Assembly (NCBI GenBank): GCA_949316235.1
Contig: OX438748.1
Span: forward strand, 25,980,575-26,044,574
From: Oegoconia quadripuncta
Taxonomy: Eukaryota > Arthropoda > Insecta > Lepidoptera > Autostichidae
Length of the DNA stretch: 64,000 bases
Direction: 5' to 3'
Part shown: positions 24,201-40,022 of the stretch, one piece after another
Layout of the letters: the number at the start of each line of letters is the position of its first letter
Numbering within the stretch: position 1 is the stretch's first letter
Notes under the pieces: generated by a model
What the model was told of the DNA's origin: nothing
What the model saw: the letters and a program-made list of their open reading frames with translations, nothing else
Databases searched by the model: none
Translations under genes and position numbers: made by a program

Positions 24201-24300
24201 AATTCTAGTAGCAATTATATTTGTTATAATTTTTACAGTTATTATTTATAAGATTTTATATAGTTTACTTAGGAATAATGCCAAATTAAAAACAAATTAG
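18232..24300 (+). CDS. UDP-glycosyltransferase 3 (UGT-3), 4 exons, 519 aa
   Basis: Third intact UGT, head-to-head with UGT-2. Coding exons are 18232-19071, 20536-20758, 22849-23068 and 24024-24300, with introns of 1464, 2090 and 955 nt in the same phases as the other two. A frame-open reading could begin at GTG 18226, but the first ATG is at 18232 and starts the signal peptide (MCGSLISFIITTLLL). Catalytic His34 lies in PSISHQ. The signature runs from WFPQ (347) via FVTQGGLQSTDEA to DQ (390), but the segment before DQ reads GISMMSDQF instead of GIPMLGDQW. A membrane helix follows SWSDYYMLD, and the tail KLKTN is KxKxx. Exon 4 acceptor: two AGs are possible (24023 or 24029); 24023 keeps the SYRRN start seen as SYRNN in UGT-1. 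AATAAA signals lie at 24403 and 24432. Introns are packed with SINE-B, SINE-D and SINE-C copies and MITEs, but no exon is damaged. Confidence 0.93.
19200..19449 (-). repeat. SINE-B, near full length, in UGT-3 intron 1
   Basis: Reverse copy from the 3' motif agcgccatctagctccacac to the tRNA-like head (gcgggattcgaacccgcgag, then accactacaccaaacag). Confidence 0.85.
19490..19697 (+). repeat. Rep-F copy in UGT-3 intron 1
   Basis: Shares gtttgttgctcaatcac, gtagttcccgcgggataaac and the end gcgggcggaaagctagtt with copies at 29700-29945, 41402-41876 and 59822-60016. Class unknown. Confidence 0.7.
20262..20504 (-). repeat. SINE-B in UGT-3 intron 1, beside the exon 2 acceptor
   Basis: (AAT)n tail, cagcgccatctagttccaca, and head remnant gcgggattcgaacccgc; it stops about 30 bp before exon 2 at 20536. 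Confidence 0.8.
21030..21175 (+). mobile_element. LINE (jockey/R1-like) ORF C-terminal fragment
   Basis: The open frame reads CLCGDTPETLRHLLCCLACP and then CTLQDLKHYSQADG, the Cys/His-rich C-terminus typical of non-LTR retrotransposon polyproteins. In UGT-3 intron 2. Confidence 0.6.
21934..22373. mobile_element. PIF/Harbinger-type non-autonomous element, TAA target duplication
   Basis: Terminal inverted repeats begin gggccggcgcccactgccgg on the left and gggccggtgcccactgccgg (reverse complement) on the right, flanked by TAA at 21931-21933 and 22374-22376. On the minus strand (22233-22129) it encodes a remnant with LIALLVEDEE and KRQFWVHNF, like the N-terminal acidic run and FWVHP motif of Harbinger nucleases. 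It sits in UGT-3 intron 2. Confidence 0.8.
22635..22810. mobile_element. MITE with long TIRs (family M1) in UGT-3 intron 2
   Basis: Arms start attggtgtcgattcggatgt and pair across most of the element; each arm contains an (ACTAA)n/(TTTAG)n tract and aaaccagttttggag or its complement. It ends 38 bp before exon 3. A second copy is at 28972-29105. Confidence 0.8.
23132..23434 (-). repeat. SINE-D, full length, in UGT-3 intron 3
   Basis: Reverse copy from catcccactgcagggatatt to the tRNA-like head (gggaatcgaacccggacctc, then cttaaccgctgaaccaccg). Confidence 0.85.
23530..23803 (-). repeat. SINE-C, full length, in UGT-3 intron 3
   Basis: Reverse copy with (AAT)n tail, aatcatctagtcccaaacta, then head gcgggattcgaacccgcaac and ccactacaccaaccggtc. 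Confidence 0.85.
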
Positions 24301-24402
24301 ATCGTGTTGTGTAACTATATTAAAATTACAATGAGCTGAAGGAAGATAACTAGTACAACCACATTTCTTAGATCAACATAGATACAAGTAGGATAGAAGT
24401 AC

Positions 24403-24437
24403 AATAAACTGTTATCGTTCATGGAAATGTGAATAAA
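24403..24437 (+). terminator. Polyadenylation signals of UGT-3
   Basis: Two AATAAA hexamers (24403-24408 and 24432-24437) lie 100-135 nt after the UGT-3 stop codon. Either could direct 3' end formation. Confidence 0.6.
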
Positions 24438-24514
24438 TTATTTGTAACACTACGCATATGTGTGCTTCAGTTATTTACTATTATATCCATAACTTCCTAT
24501 TAAGTTCCTAACCA

Positions 24515-24610
24515 ACTGGTCGGAGGAGGCCTGGGATAGAGAGCCGTGGAGAGTGAGGAGGGAGGCCTTTGCCCAGCAGTGGGACAGCATGGGCTCCTAA
24601 TAATAATAAT
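24515..24610 (+). mobile_element. LINE (RTE-like) 3' end downstream of UGT-3
   Basis: gaggaggcctgggatagag, then ggaggcctttgcccagcagt and a short (AAT)n tail. Confidence 0.6.
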
Positions 24611-24834
24611 GTTCCATAACTTGCAACATGTGTTCTGCCTATTAAGGCGTACTATTTATACCAAAGTATTTTTACTGTAAATTATAGTCGAGACTGAATA
24701 CTGCCACAGACAAACCGATTAATTTGGTTTTGTGGGGTTAGCTTATAACTGTATTATTTTGTATCTGTGTAATAAAGACAAATGAATAAATAAATAAATG
24801 TAATATTACTCACTTAATTCAGGACCTAAATACA

Positions 24835-25130
24835 TACATAAAGTCACGACATTCATCCCAATAGCTTCCTAGCCATCCAATGGCCAAGCTAGATTTTATG
24901 GACAAGTTGTGCACTATCGCCCAAGTCTCCGGCTGCAGGTACTTAAAGCGGTTACAATTACATACAGTCACGACCCCAAATGGGGTGGTTAGATATATCC
25001 CAAACATTAGTGTTTGGGTATTCCAATAAAAGTTTAATGCTTAAAACAACGCCTTACAAAATATACTGAAGTGCACACGTGATAGGTGTGAGAACATCGC
25101 CATTTAAATGTGAAAACAGAAAAATTCACG
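24835..25130. repeat. Rep-G copy between UGT-3 and trypsin
   Basis: Contains gtcacgaccccaaatggggtggt and tatatcccaaacattagtg, shared with 42678-42900 and 49550-49830. Confidence 0.6.
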
Positions 25131-25388
25131 ACGGAGGCAGTTAAAATCATCCACACACACACACTCGTATACACTATCATTATATTTTGCTGACGTTTCT
25201 TTGTTATTGTTTATTGCGTTTCGATTTATTAATTTAGTATCCCCCACATTTTTTTTAGCGTTTCAATTTGTCAAGCTTCATTTTTGGCTGTATATTTTAT
25301 AATTTGTTTAATATTATTGTAATTCAAATGTAACGCTGTGAAGTTTGCAGAATAAATAAAATAAAAAAGAACTTAAGAATAAAATTTT

Positions 25389-25720
25389 AACCGCCTCCGT
25401 GACTCAATGTAAACAACATTGGGTTCACGATTCGTAGGTCACGGTTTCGATCCCCAGCGGGGTACATATTTAGTACTCAGTTTGGTTGGTGGTAGGGCAT
25501 TATTAAAGGTCCGCCTGGCTAGCTACCACCATCTTATCTAAATCTGCCACCAAACAGCAATGTTAATAGCATTGTTGTGTTCCGGTTGTCAGAGATAAGA
25601 TAGTCAGTCCTCCAAATGTGTTGGGGTTTCCGGGTCAGTATGCTACCACCTTCGGCCTCATCTTCACTTAACATCAGGTGTGATTGAGGTCAAGTGCTAA
25701 ACCGCAGTACATAAAAAAAA
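25389..25720 (+). repeat. SINE-A, full length
   Basis: Head aaccgcctccgtgactcaat through caggtgtgattgaggtcaag to the A-rich tail. Lies ~300 bp beyond the trypsin stop. Confidence 0.85.
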
Positions 25721-26018
25721 GAAAATTATTTATGGATTTATTTATTTTGGAAATGACATAGTTTATAAAATATCGATTACCTCATGAATTTTTATACTAT
25801 TTTTGAAGGAGGATCCTTTGGACATATACGGAGAATCTCTCTAGAATCTAACACCTTCCTCTCAGACTTGTGAAGTTGTTAAATATATTATAATAAATAA
25901 AATAATTTAACTATTAACCATTTCTATTATAAACATATCAAAACTTATACCTAATAAATTCTAACTACAACATCAATGCATTATAGAAACTACACTATTT
26001 CCTTATCTGTCCATCTCA

Positions 26019-30766
<4,748 letters not shown>

Positions 30767-30784
30767 CTTGAAGCAACCACGAGT

Positions 30785-30821
30785 ACTGATGAAGAGCCCT
30801 CTAAATGGGGCTGCATTTATA
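30785..30821 (-). promoter_or_regulatory. Core promoter of the trypsin gene (TATA + TCAGT)
   Basis: Minus strand TATAAAT (30821-30815) and TCAGT (30789-30785), TATA-to-initiator spacing 34 nt; the start codon follows ~21 nt later at 30766. This is the geometry usual for highly expressed insect digestive protease genes. Confidence 0.7.
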
Positions 30822-31539
30822 CATGACAATTACAAAATATAAAAATATTAGGTCAACATAATTATCAACTGATAATACTGGACCTTCACACCAATTCTGA
30901 CTGATAAAAAACTCAATCAAGATCATATTAATTGAAATTCAAGTGCTAGATAAAGAAATACACACATGAGGATAATGTGACTGCTAATACAAATATGTAT
31001 AGGAGTGCATTTTAAGCGTTGCTGAGTAAGATGGATCGATCTTGAGATTGGGAACGCATCTCGGTCTCGATATTATAGTTTTCTTTTCTTTTTTTTTTTT
31101 TTTATAAAAAGAGGTCGGCAAGCGAGCATCCGGGTCATCGGATGGATGGAAATTTCTTTTTTGTCTTTTTTGTTTTTTTGATACTGTTTTAATATGCAAC
31201 AGATTCTCAAGCGTCAGCTTGTGGCCATAGTCTCGAGAGCGGTTTGTGGGATACGGGCTTTAGTCACCTCTGTTTTTGATTTCTTGTATTTTATGTTGTT
31301 GTGGTTTTTTTTTTTTTCGGTGTGTGGAAATAAATGGTTTTAAATAGTTTTAAATGGTAAATGGTTTAAAGAATAACAAAATGGAGCATAATATTGAAGA
31401 CTGACCTACTGCTCTTTTTTAATAGGATTTGGAGTAGTTATAGCTAATGGTGAGCTATACAGTCGCATAAGTTAAAAAATTAAATTATAGTTTTTAGAAG
31501 TTTTTGAGAGTTGAGTAAAAAAAAATGTAAGGTTTTTTT
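30822..31539. other. Upstream of trypsin; no gene seen
   Basis: AT-rich with poly-T runs near 31090 and 31305. Regulatory sites for the protease could lie here, but none is recognised. Confidence 0.4.
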
Positions 31540-31782
31540 AAAATTGTACATACACACAGCGCCATCTAGTTCCACACTAAACAACTAGGCTTGTATTATG
31601 GATACAATATGGATGTCAAGTATGTTGATAAACTACACAAATATTTTTTTTTGTAAATAAAAACATGTATAAATGAAAAATGTCCATAACTTGGCAACAC
31701 ACAAACATGCCCCTAGCGGGATTCGAACCCGTGACCTTTTGGTATAGTAATCAGAGTTTCTAACCACTACACCAAACAGGTT
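31540..31782 (-). repeat. SINE-B, near full length
   Basis: Reverse copy: cagcgccatctagttccaca, then gcgggattcgaacccgtgac and ccactacaccaaacagg. Confidence 0.85.
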
Positions 31783-31799
31783 TTTGAGAGTATTGTTTA

Positions 31800-31968
31800 A
31801 TTTTTTTTTTTTTATGCACAACGGGTTGGTACTTGACCTCAATCACACCTGATGTTAAGTGAAGATGAGGTCGAAGGTGGAAGCGTACTGGCCCAGAAAC
31901 CCCAACACATTTAGGGGACTGGCTATCTTATCTCTGACAACCGGAACACAACAAATAGCTAGCCAGGT
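31800..31968 (-). repeat. SINE-A, 3' half
   Basis: Reverse copy beginning with the tail and acaacgggttggtacttgac, ending at agctagccagg. It follows the SINE-B copy by ~20 bp. Confidence 0.8.
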
Positions 31969-32249
31969 ATTGATTTAATTGATAGTATTCAATAAAATGC
32001 CTTACATTCCCACTGCTGGGCCCCGCTAGCATAACCCCCGAGGCAATCTAAGCTAAATATCTTGGAAATAGCGAACCAATTGAATAAGAACAAACTGTCA
32101 GAAATCAGTCTTGCAAATTGCTTTCGAATCGGCTCATCCGTAGTCAGAGGAAAGAAATTTACCCAAAAGTCTAAAGAATGAGTTTGAATTTGGAACCAAT
32201 TAAGTATGAATCCCATTATCTTCGATCATCTATGATTGAAGCATTTTTT

Positions 32250-32466
32250 TTTATCTTTACACATACACACAGAGCCATCTAGTTCCCCACTAAGTAACTA
32301 GGCTTGTATTATGGATACCAGATAATTACTAAATCACACAAATACATTTTCTTTGTATTCATCCATAACTCGGGAACACATGTCTGTATACATCATACAA
32401 AGATATGCCCCGCCACCTTTTGGTATAGCAGGCAGAGTTTGTAACCAATACACCGAAGAGGTCGTC
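32250..32466 (-). repeat. SINE-B, degraded head
   Basis: agagccatctagttccccac through gatatgccccgccacctttt; the B-box region is deleted. Confidence 0.75.
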
Positions 32467-33106
32467 AAAATTTCACACATGTTATTTAAATTTGGAACTA
32501 TACATGTCTGTGATTGTGACAATTTTTAAATGACAAAAGAGGTGAGCTACTACCAAAGATTGTGTAACTTTAAAACAGTAAAAGCGTTGCTCCATTGCCG
32601 AATCAATATTTCTAGGTTTTTGCAAGTATTTTATATTTGAGAAAAGCATGCTTCGATTGTAACTGCCATTATTGCGTACGTAGAAACGTTCAAACTCATA
32701 GTTTGTCAAGATGGTTTATTTCAAGTTGAAAAACCTCGATAGAAATATAATTATAAGAATACGATGTGAGTAACTATTTTTATTGTTAGATAAAGACCAT
32801 TTCAAGGTGTATTAGTGTATTGGATAGATAACTAACGCAATGTTTGTTATTTGATTATTATGTTTATTTATGTAATAAAATAAACTGATTGAAGAATAGT
32901 ATTATAGAGGTGATTAATATGCAAAGAATTTTTTTTCATTCAGACCGCCTGACTCTGCTTTGGGAATTGCAATTTTATGACGTCATTGCACTCTCCGTCC
33001 TCGTCATATCGTAATACAATGGCAAGGACGTACAGTGTATTGCTATCGCTTTAGCTTTGACTCAGGCGGTAGAACCCCAGAAAGTGAAACTGCCAATCGA
33101 ACATTT
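32467..33106. other. No gene seen
   Basis: AT-rich, unique-looking. The preceding stretch 32040-32230 shares gctaaatatcttggaaatag with 60729. Confidence 0.4.
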
Positions 33107-33276
33107 CAAAGAACCCCGTACCAAAAGTATAAAAAATGTCGTTTCAGTGCTCGGGACTCGGCAACAGTGGTAGCCCCCCAGATTTTTGTTCAGGACGTTA
33201 AAATCTATATTATATCAAAATCTCAGAATATTTAACTGAAACCACATTTTCCATACTTTTGGTATGGGGTTCTTTG
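33107..33276. mobile_element. Short TIR element (MITE-like), ~170 bp
   Basis: 24-bp terminal inverted repeats with one mismatch: 33107-33130 (caaagaaccccgtaccaaaa, then gtat) and 33253-33276. No transposase. Target duplication not clear. Confidence 0.65.
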
Positions 33277-33387
33277 CAACATCCAAATAGTTCAACAAAA
33301 CAAAACAAAACCAAAAATTCGAAAAATATCAGACATAAAAATTATTGTAAATTATTTTGCGCAATAAAGAGTATTTGTATTGTATTG

Positions 33388-33560
33388 TAAATACTGCTAG
33401 ATTAGTATATTTTAGTTATTTCCACAGCTTGATGTCTTACGGTATCTTGCTGTGGGGAAATGCCGCGGATATAAATACAATCTTTGTTTTACAAAAACGA
33501 GCCGTTAGCGCAATTTATCAATTGAGACCTGCAGTGTCACTTAGAAAGAGGTTTAAAGTG
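33388..33560 (+). mobile_element. LINE reverse transcriptase C-terminal fragment
   Basis: ARLVYFSYFHSLMSYGILLW and FVLQKRAVSAIY match the thumb/C-terminal part of non-LTR reverse transcriptases; nearly the same sequence is present on the minus strand at 39127-39400. Confidence 0.75.
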
Positions 33561-33599
33561 TATAAACATTCTAACCTTTTCGTCACAGTACATTTTTCT

Positions 33600-35076
33600 C
33601 CTCCTCCTGTTTCTATTTTTTAAAAATCGATCAATAACTTCTTTATATTTATGAAAAATTTCACCTAGGGCAATAAACTATTATTAGAAAATATACAGTA
33701 GCCATTAATTATTTCTTTTTTAGAAAATTGTTTTAGGAGATCTTAGCATCTTCTACAACTCAATAAAGTTCACGCTGGTAACTTTAATTTGATATTGTAA
33801 ATTTTATAACTAAATATATACACTATACCTAAAGAAAGCTACAGAATGGTTCGAAAACATGTTTATTCTATTACTGATGGATTCTCTATCTAACAAAAAA
33901 ATCTGGAACTTTAAGATTGTAGGAAATTACACCACAAAAATTGCGTACTTTTACTGGAATAAAAAGCAATTTTCAATAACAAAACTTCGACCATATCTTT
34001 TACAGTACATTCTAATCTACTGTTTTACTTTGATGTTTGCTTTCAACTTAATACCCCCTAGTTACTGAGTTCCAAGCGGTCTGAACGACTAATCTCGCAG
34101 ATTACTGTATACATTGTCGCAGTTTTATTTGTTTCCTCAATCTCCATTCCGTGGCTGACATAGGATTTAGTGACATACTGCTGGCTGGATTTTAGAAGTA
34201 ATTAAAAAGTCATAGCAACAAATTCTGTTCTTAAGTTGGTCATGCGGTTGGCATGTTTTCAAAATCACGTGACGTAACCATTACTCTATCCCACTACTAA
34301 GTGATGAGTCTTATGATACATGATAGTGGATACAGCATATAGTCACCAGCCTGCGTACATCGTTAGTCGCGCGCGACCTAGGTGTGAGAGTGGGATGGTA
34401 GTATATTTAGTCCAAGCGAATGAGCAGGACGAAATTATAATCTCGTGCGATATAAACGTTTATCGCGCCTTATGCGAAGGGACTGGTTCCGAATATCCCT
34501 TATGACTGGTAGCAAAATAATATATTGAGATTTAACCAGAGCTAAGTCCTTTAACATGACATTTATTGAGAATACGTTGCAAATACTAATCCTTTGTTGA
34601 ACTTGATCTTTTCTGTTTCTTGATGTACTATGCGCGACAGAGCCCATACGACCACTGTACGCTCTATGCAATAGATAGATAAATAAAGTATTTAACGTAT
34701 ATCTATATATGAATTTATTTTTAAATCTCTTTATTAATTTCGCCACAAAGTTTAGGGATAGGTTACAAGAATAGAGCAGATTAGTATAACATTTTATTTG
34801 TGGAGACTGGTGCTCGCACTAAGCTATATTGATTATATGGCATGCCACCAGGCTCCCGTACTCGGAAGTAGATAGATAGACAGATAAAGCGTTTATTTGC
34901 ATATTACAGAAACATATACAAAAATATTCGACTCAACAATAATTCTGCTTGGTGTTGTTCTTACGAAATGTAGCCTTATTTCACAATAATAAAAACAAAA
35001 ATTAAGTACAACTGTTACAACTTACAATAGATAGTATATAGATACAATAGTAATAATAATATAATACAAGTATTAT
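33600..35076. other. No gene seen
   Basis: AT-rich intergenic DNA. 33720-33860 resembles 28540-28700 (gatcttagcatcttctacaa), a diverged low-copy repeat pair, one copy lying in trypsin intron 2. Open frames lack recognisable domains. Confidence 0.4.
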
Positions 35077-35440
35077 GCTAACGAAGAAAGATTGGAAGCT
35101 TTTGAGATGTGGTGCTGGAGAAGAATGGAACGTATCAGCTGGACAGAGAAGAAAACGAACGAAGAGGTAATAAATGAAAAAAGGAAATTGTTGGGAGTAA
35201 TTGAGAATAGAAGAGGGAAAATGTTGGGACACCTTATACGACACGATGATTTCATCAAAACTATAATAGAAGGGAATAGAGGGGTAAAGAAAAGGAGGAA
35301 GACCGAGAGTAAGCTACATGCAGCAGATAAAAGAGAAGTTGAACGTCGTGTCGTATCAGGAGGTCAAGAGGAAGGCGGAGAGCAGAGAGATATGGAAAAA
35401 TCTCCGCCGACAAGAGCATGGCTCTTAAATCAGATGATGA
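35077..35440 (+). mobile_element. LINE (RTE-like) ORF C-terminus, frameshifted
   Basis: RLEAFEMWCWRRMERISWTE and RRGKMLGHLIRHDDFIKTII are a widespread endonuclease-reverse transcriptase tail. After the GNRGVKKRR region the reading frame shifts; the next homologous residues (MQQIKEKLNVVSYQEVKRKA) are in another frame, so the copy is dead. Confidence 0.8.
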
Positions 35441-35810
35441 TGACGATTAAACTAAAAGTATTAATAAAGCAATAGAGACCTAAACTAACAAATTATTAAA
35501 AAAGTTCTCTCTATTTCGGACCTTTGGCAATTTTTCCTTGCTTTCTGGTACTGTCTGTTGGTGCATCTATCATGAGATATGGCATTTGTATATCTCAATA
35601 TAAAGGCTCCTAATGGTGAGCAGTTGATTGCATACTTCTGTTTACACATGTTTCTGAATATCATCAGTTAATAACAACGATACAAATATCAAAATGTGTC
35701 GCATTTTTGTAAAGCATTCCTGTGGCTGCTTTCGGCAAATTGTTTTTAAAACCCGTTTAGATAACTTCTGTACAAGTTTGGTAAAACCTCAATCAATTAT
35801 TTTATATGAC

Positions 35811-36134
35811 GTTTTTTATGCGCAACGGGTTAGCACTTTGCCTCAATCACACCTGATGTTAAGTGAAGATGAGGCCAAAGGTGGAAGCATACTTACCCAG
35901 AGACCCTATCTAATTGGTGGGACTGGCTATCTCATCTCTGAAAACCGGAACGCAACAATGCTATAAACATTGCTGTTTGGCAACAGACTTAGATAAGATG
36001 GTGGTAGCTAGCCAGGCGGACATTTTAAATGCCCTACCACCAACCAAACTGAGTACTAAACATGTACCCCGCTGGGCATCGAACCCGCGACTTCCGATTC
36101 GTAAACCCGATGTTGTTTTGCCACGGAGGCGGTT
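35811..36134 (-). repeat. SINE-A, full length
   Basis: Reverse copy from tail and gcaacgggttagcactttgc to gccacggaggcggttg. Confidence 0.85.
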
Positions 36135-37604
36135 GAAACGTAAAATACTAATAATTTATTCAAGTATGCTCGCCACTGGTAAATCTTTGTTCTCCGATTG
36201 TTCTTGTAAATCTCTCACTGCTAATTTAAAAATTGTAGTGTCATCGATGTCTACTTTATTTCTTTAGTCCTAGTGTGATTTGAGATTATTTTATTCAATG
36301 CTAATGCTAAATATAGTGTCCCTACTAGTGAGTGAGTGTAGATTGTAAAAACTTGGACAATGAACTTAGACATTCTTAGCATCGTTTTCGTAGCAATTAG
36401 GTACATTATTAAGCATAAGCATAGCACCAATCATTTATTATTTTCACCTTGTATCATACTCTCACTTTAATCATGTTACTAGCATATTTTATTCGTAACA
36501 GCATTACTGTACGACTTATCATTACTCATGTAGCAATTTACTAGTATAACATGTATATTTCATTCTCATCTTTTCTCGTGGGCAAGAGTGGGCGTGGCGT
36601 GGGCCACCGCACATTTTTATTAATTTGCTATTATAGTGGATTCGCGTTTGCATACGCCTGCAATATTTGTACAGTAATACGAGAACGATAAATCAGTTCT
36701 TTTATAGCCCTCAAACGGGTCGGTTTTCTTTAGCACTCCTCGGAGTTACCCATCCCTGATTATCATCAACATGTCAACATAGCATCATCTTATCATAGCA
36801 TCTTATGATTGTGGCATTAAAACCCCACAACTGTCATCCTCGTCATATCAGACACAGGACGTCCGCTGCTGAACGTCGGCCTCCCCCATAGATATCCAGT
36901 GCGAGCCGTTGGATACTTGAATATAATGTAAGATATCTTTAATAATTTGTGGGTTCTGATTGTCAAATTTTACTTTCGTCCTCATTTTCACTTAACGCAT
37001 ACTGTTTTCGGGCGCGTAATAAGCGTTCTGCGTCAGCGCGCGAATGCATATGGCGCCGTGCGTCGAGCCGCTCTCCCGCAGTTTGTTATTAGTTATTTAT
37101 TTAAGAACCATACGCTCTTGTCGGTGGAGTTTAAAAAAATTCTAATGAGAATTCCTAGAAGAATATAAAGCGATAACCATAATTTTCTTATGAAAAAAAA
37201 TTTAAGCAACAATTTAAGCAAATCCGCCACCTTGGTCGATCTCTAGGAATATCTCGGAATTAAATAAATATAATAAATTTCAGCCCATTGTTGTTTAGCA
37301 TACAAAACGTAGTACTGTTTTCTATTTCAATTATTTGAAAAGAAATTTCACTGCAGGTCATTCGTATTATTAACATTAGTGAATACGTAAGACATGAATT
37401 AAACTACATTTCACACTTTTCACACAAGAAGTATAAATTATCTTTGTATAAGATTGAGTTAGAAATTTAAAATTTTACAAAACTTGACGAACGTTGACCT
37501 TACTACTATAATAATATTATTCTAACTTTGAACACTAGAAGAAAGATATTAACAAAAACAAACATAAAAAGAGATAAAAAAGGGCCCTGGACCATAAGTT
37601 AACC
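36135..37604. other. No gene seen
   Basis: AT-rich intergenic DNA. A slightly GC-richer patch at 37005-37080 (gggcgcgtaataagcgttct) has no recognised function. Confidence 0.4.
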
Positions 37605-37777
37605 TTGCTGCTTACCGGCAGATTTAGATAAGATGGTGGTACCTAGCCAGGCGGACATTTAAAATGTCGTACCACCAACGAAACCGAGTACTTAAACATG
37701 TACCCCGCTGGGGATCGAACCCGCGACCTCCGAATCGTAAACCCAATGTTGATTGCATTGAGCCACGGAGGCGGTTA
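37605..37777 (-). repeat. SINE-A, head half
   Basis: Reverse copy containing only the 5' half: cggcagatttagataagatg to gccacggaggcggtt. Confidence 0.8.
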
Positions 37778-38296
37778 AAAAGTTCAAGCTTTACTACTTC
37801 ATATTAATTTCGAATTCGATCCAAAGAAAAAGGATCTTAACAAACAGACAGTGATCCTACAATGATCCCGTTTTCCGGGATCGGTGCCAGAAAACAATTA
37901 CTTAGAAATTAAATATACCTCTAAGGAAAGAGTTTTATTCCAATTTCTGCAAATCATGAAGTTTCACAATCAAACCAACAGTGTGTCTCGAAATTTTAAC
38001 AGTAGATTTCTATTCCGGTCTTGATTTCGCTTTAGGAGTTAACTCCGCCTTAAAAGTTTTTAAGAGTTGCGACAATGTTTTCAGTGTTTCGTTTTGTTTT
38101 TCCAGCTTATCGAGTAACTTTCTGTATCCAGGGATTTGAAATAGACTAATAAGCTTGCTGCGATGTTATTTTTCTTGTTTTTCTGGATTTTTTTGAGCTA
38201 ACCAAGTTATTTCAATCAACTAAAGAAGCCATTCATATTGGTGTCTATCGGTTTCATAAGTGCATATACAGTCAACTGCCATGACCGGCGGTTTTT

Positions 38297-38475
38297 AACC
38301 GCCTCCGTGGCTCAATGTAAACAATATTGGGTTTACGTTTCGGAGGTCGCAGGTTCGATCCCCAGCGAGGTACATATTTAATACTCGGTTTGGTGGGTGG
38401 TAGGGCATATTAAATGTCCGCCTGGCTAGCTACCACCATCTTATCTAAATCTGCCGCCAAACAGCAATGTTAATG
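38297..38475 (+). repeat. SINE-A, 3'-truncated
   Basis: aaccgcctccgtggctcaat to aacagcaatgttaat; immediately followed by an inverted SINE-A scrap (accgccaagcaaaccgagta, 38490-38525). Confidence 0.8.
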
Positions 38476-38716
38476 TGCATGTGAAGTCCCCTACCGCCAA
38501 GCAAACCGAGTACTCAAACTTCAAACTTCAAGCATTTATTTCAACGTAAGATACATGATATCATTTGTTGAATGTCAATTTAAATCTACTGGAAATAAAA
38601 AAAGTTTATTGCATTTATCTGTCAGTCGGTATGTCCAAGCTACTACCGCTTCGGAAAGGGAATTCATCTGTGGGAAAAGAAGCGGCGCAAGAAACCCACA
38701 GGATCAATGTTGTTCT

Positions 38717-39400
38717 TTTTTTTTTTTAATAAAGTATATAACTAATACAATTTTATAATTTTGGGGAGCTGGTCGAAGTACACCAAGCGTGTTTGTCATT
38801 CAGGTAGTCACTAATTTTATAATAACCCTTTTTGCTAATGTTATTTTGACATAATCTTTATATTTTTTCTCAGTTAGATTAATGATATTCTCAGGTATAA
38901 GGTTATAAAAGCGTATACAGTGTCCCACAAATTATGTATTAACTTTGCTTAGTCTGAACATAGGGGTAGCCAATTTGTTCTTATATCTCAAATTTAAATT
39001 ATGCTTGTCACTATTTTTCGGGAATGTAGAAATATTTTTTCGAACGTACATAATATTTTCGTAAATGAACAGTGAAGGAACAGTTAAAATATTAATTTCT
39101 TTAAACCTGTCCCGAAGAGAGTCATGTCAACGTAGATTATAAATTGCTCGTATTGCTCTCTTTTGCAAAATAAAAATATGTTCTATGTCAGCTGCTCGTC
39201 CCCAAAGCAAAATACCGTAAGACATAATACTGTGGAAATAACTAAAATAAACCAATCTTGCAGTAGCCACATCAGTTAGATGTCTAATCTTCCAGACGGC
39301 ATATGCTGCGGAACTCAATCTACTTGCTAAATATTCTAAATGTGGTCCCCACTGAAGCTTGGAGTCAAGAGGAATTTCTAAAAATACCGTCTTATCTACA
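38717..39400 (-). mobile_element. LINE reverse transcriptase 3' end, with two stop codons
   Basis: Minus-strand frame: LEIPLDSKLQWGPHLEYLAS, ARLVYFSYFHSIMSYGILLW and LQKRAIRAIYNLR, then a TGA followed in the same frame by RDRFKEINILTVPSLFIYEN, a further TAA, and the ORF end TEKKYKDYVKITLAKR. A poly-A tail lies near 38717-38730. Clearly a decayed jockey-like copy. Confidence 0.8.
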
Positions 39401-39483
39401 AACATGTACCCCACTGGGGATCGCACCCGCGACCTCTGATTCGTATGCTCTATGATGTTTAAACTGAGCCACGGAGGCGATGA
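39401..39483 (-). repeat. SINE-A tRNA-like head only
   Basis: acatgtaccccactggggat to agccacggaggcgatg, directly joined to the 5' break of the LINE copy at 38717-39400. Confidence 0.75.
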
Positions 39484-40022
39484 AATGGTATTAAATGGTT
39501 AATGGTATGGTAAACAAAACAAAGTCCTTTTAAAGCATAATATTTATGTAATTTAAACGTTCTACTTACTGATACAGGTCATCAAATTCTATAGCTTACT
39601 TCCCGATTACCTACGGTTTTGTGTTCGACACGAAAGGAGGTCTACACTAAGTATCTAGCTTTTGAATCTCTGGTTTACAACGACCTAATTTATACCAAAT
39701 ATTCACTATCCGCCCAACAGCATGGCTTTATTAGAAATAGATCTTCAGTTTTGTCAGTAATATATTGGATAGGTTATATTTTATGCTTATATTATTTATT
39801 TGGTATTTTTTTACGTATGTGTATATATTATTATTTATATTACTGAAAATATAATTTCAAATTTTGTGTATAATAAAGATATTTAAGATAAAAATAATTT
39901 GAATAAATAGATAAAACGTTCATTTGCATATTAGAAAAATATAAATCAAAATTCGACCTCAAAATTTTCACTTATTTCACAGTAATTAAAAAAGGTAACC
40001 ATCTAATTGACACACCCCTCTT
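39484..40022. other. No gene seen
   Basis: AT-rich; nothing recognised. Confidence 0.35.
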
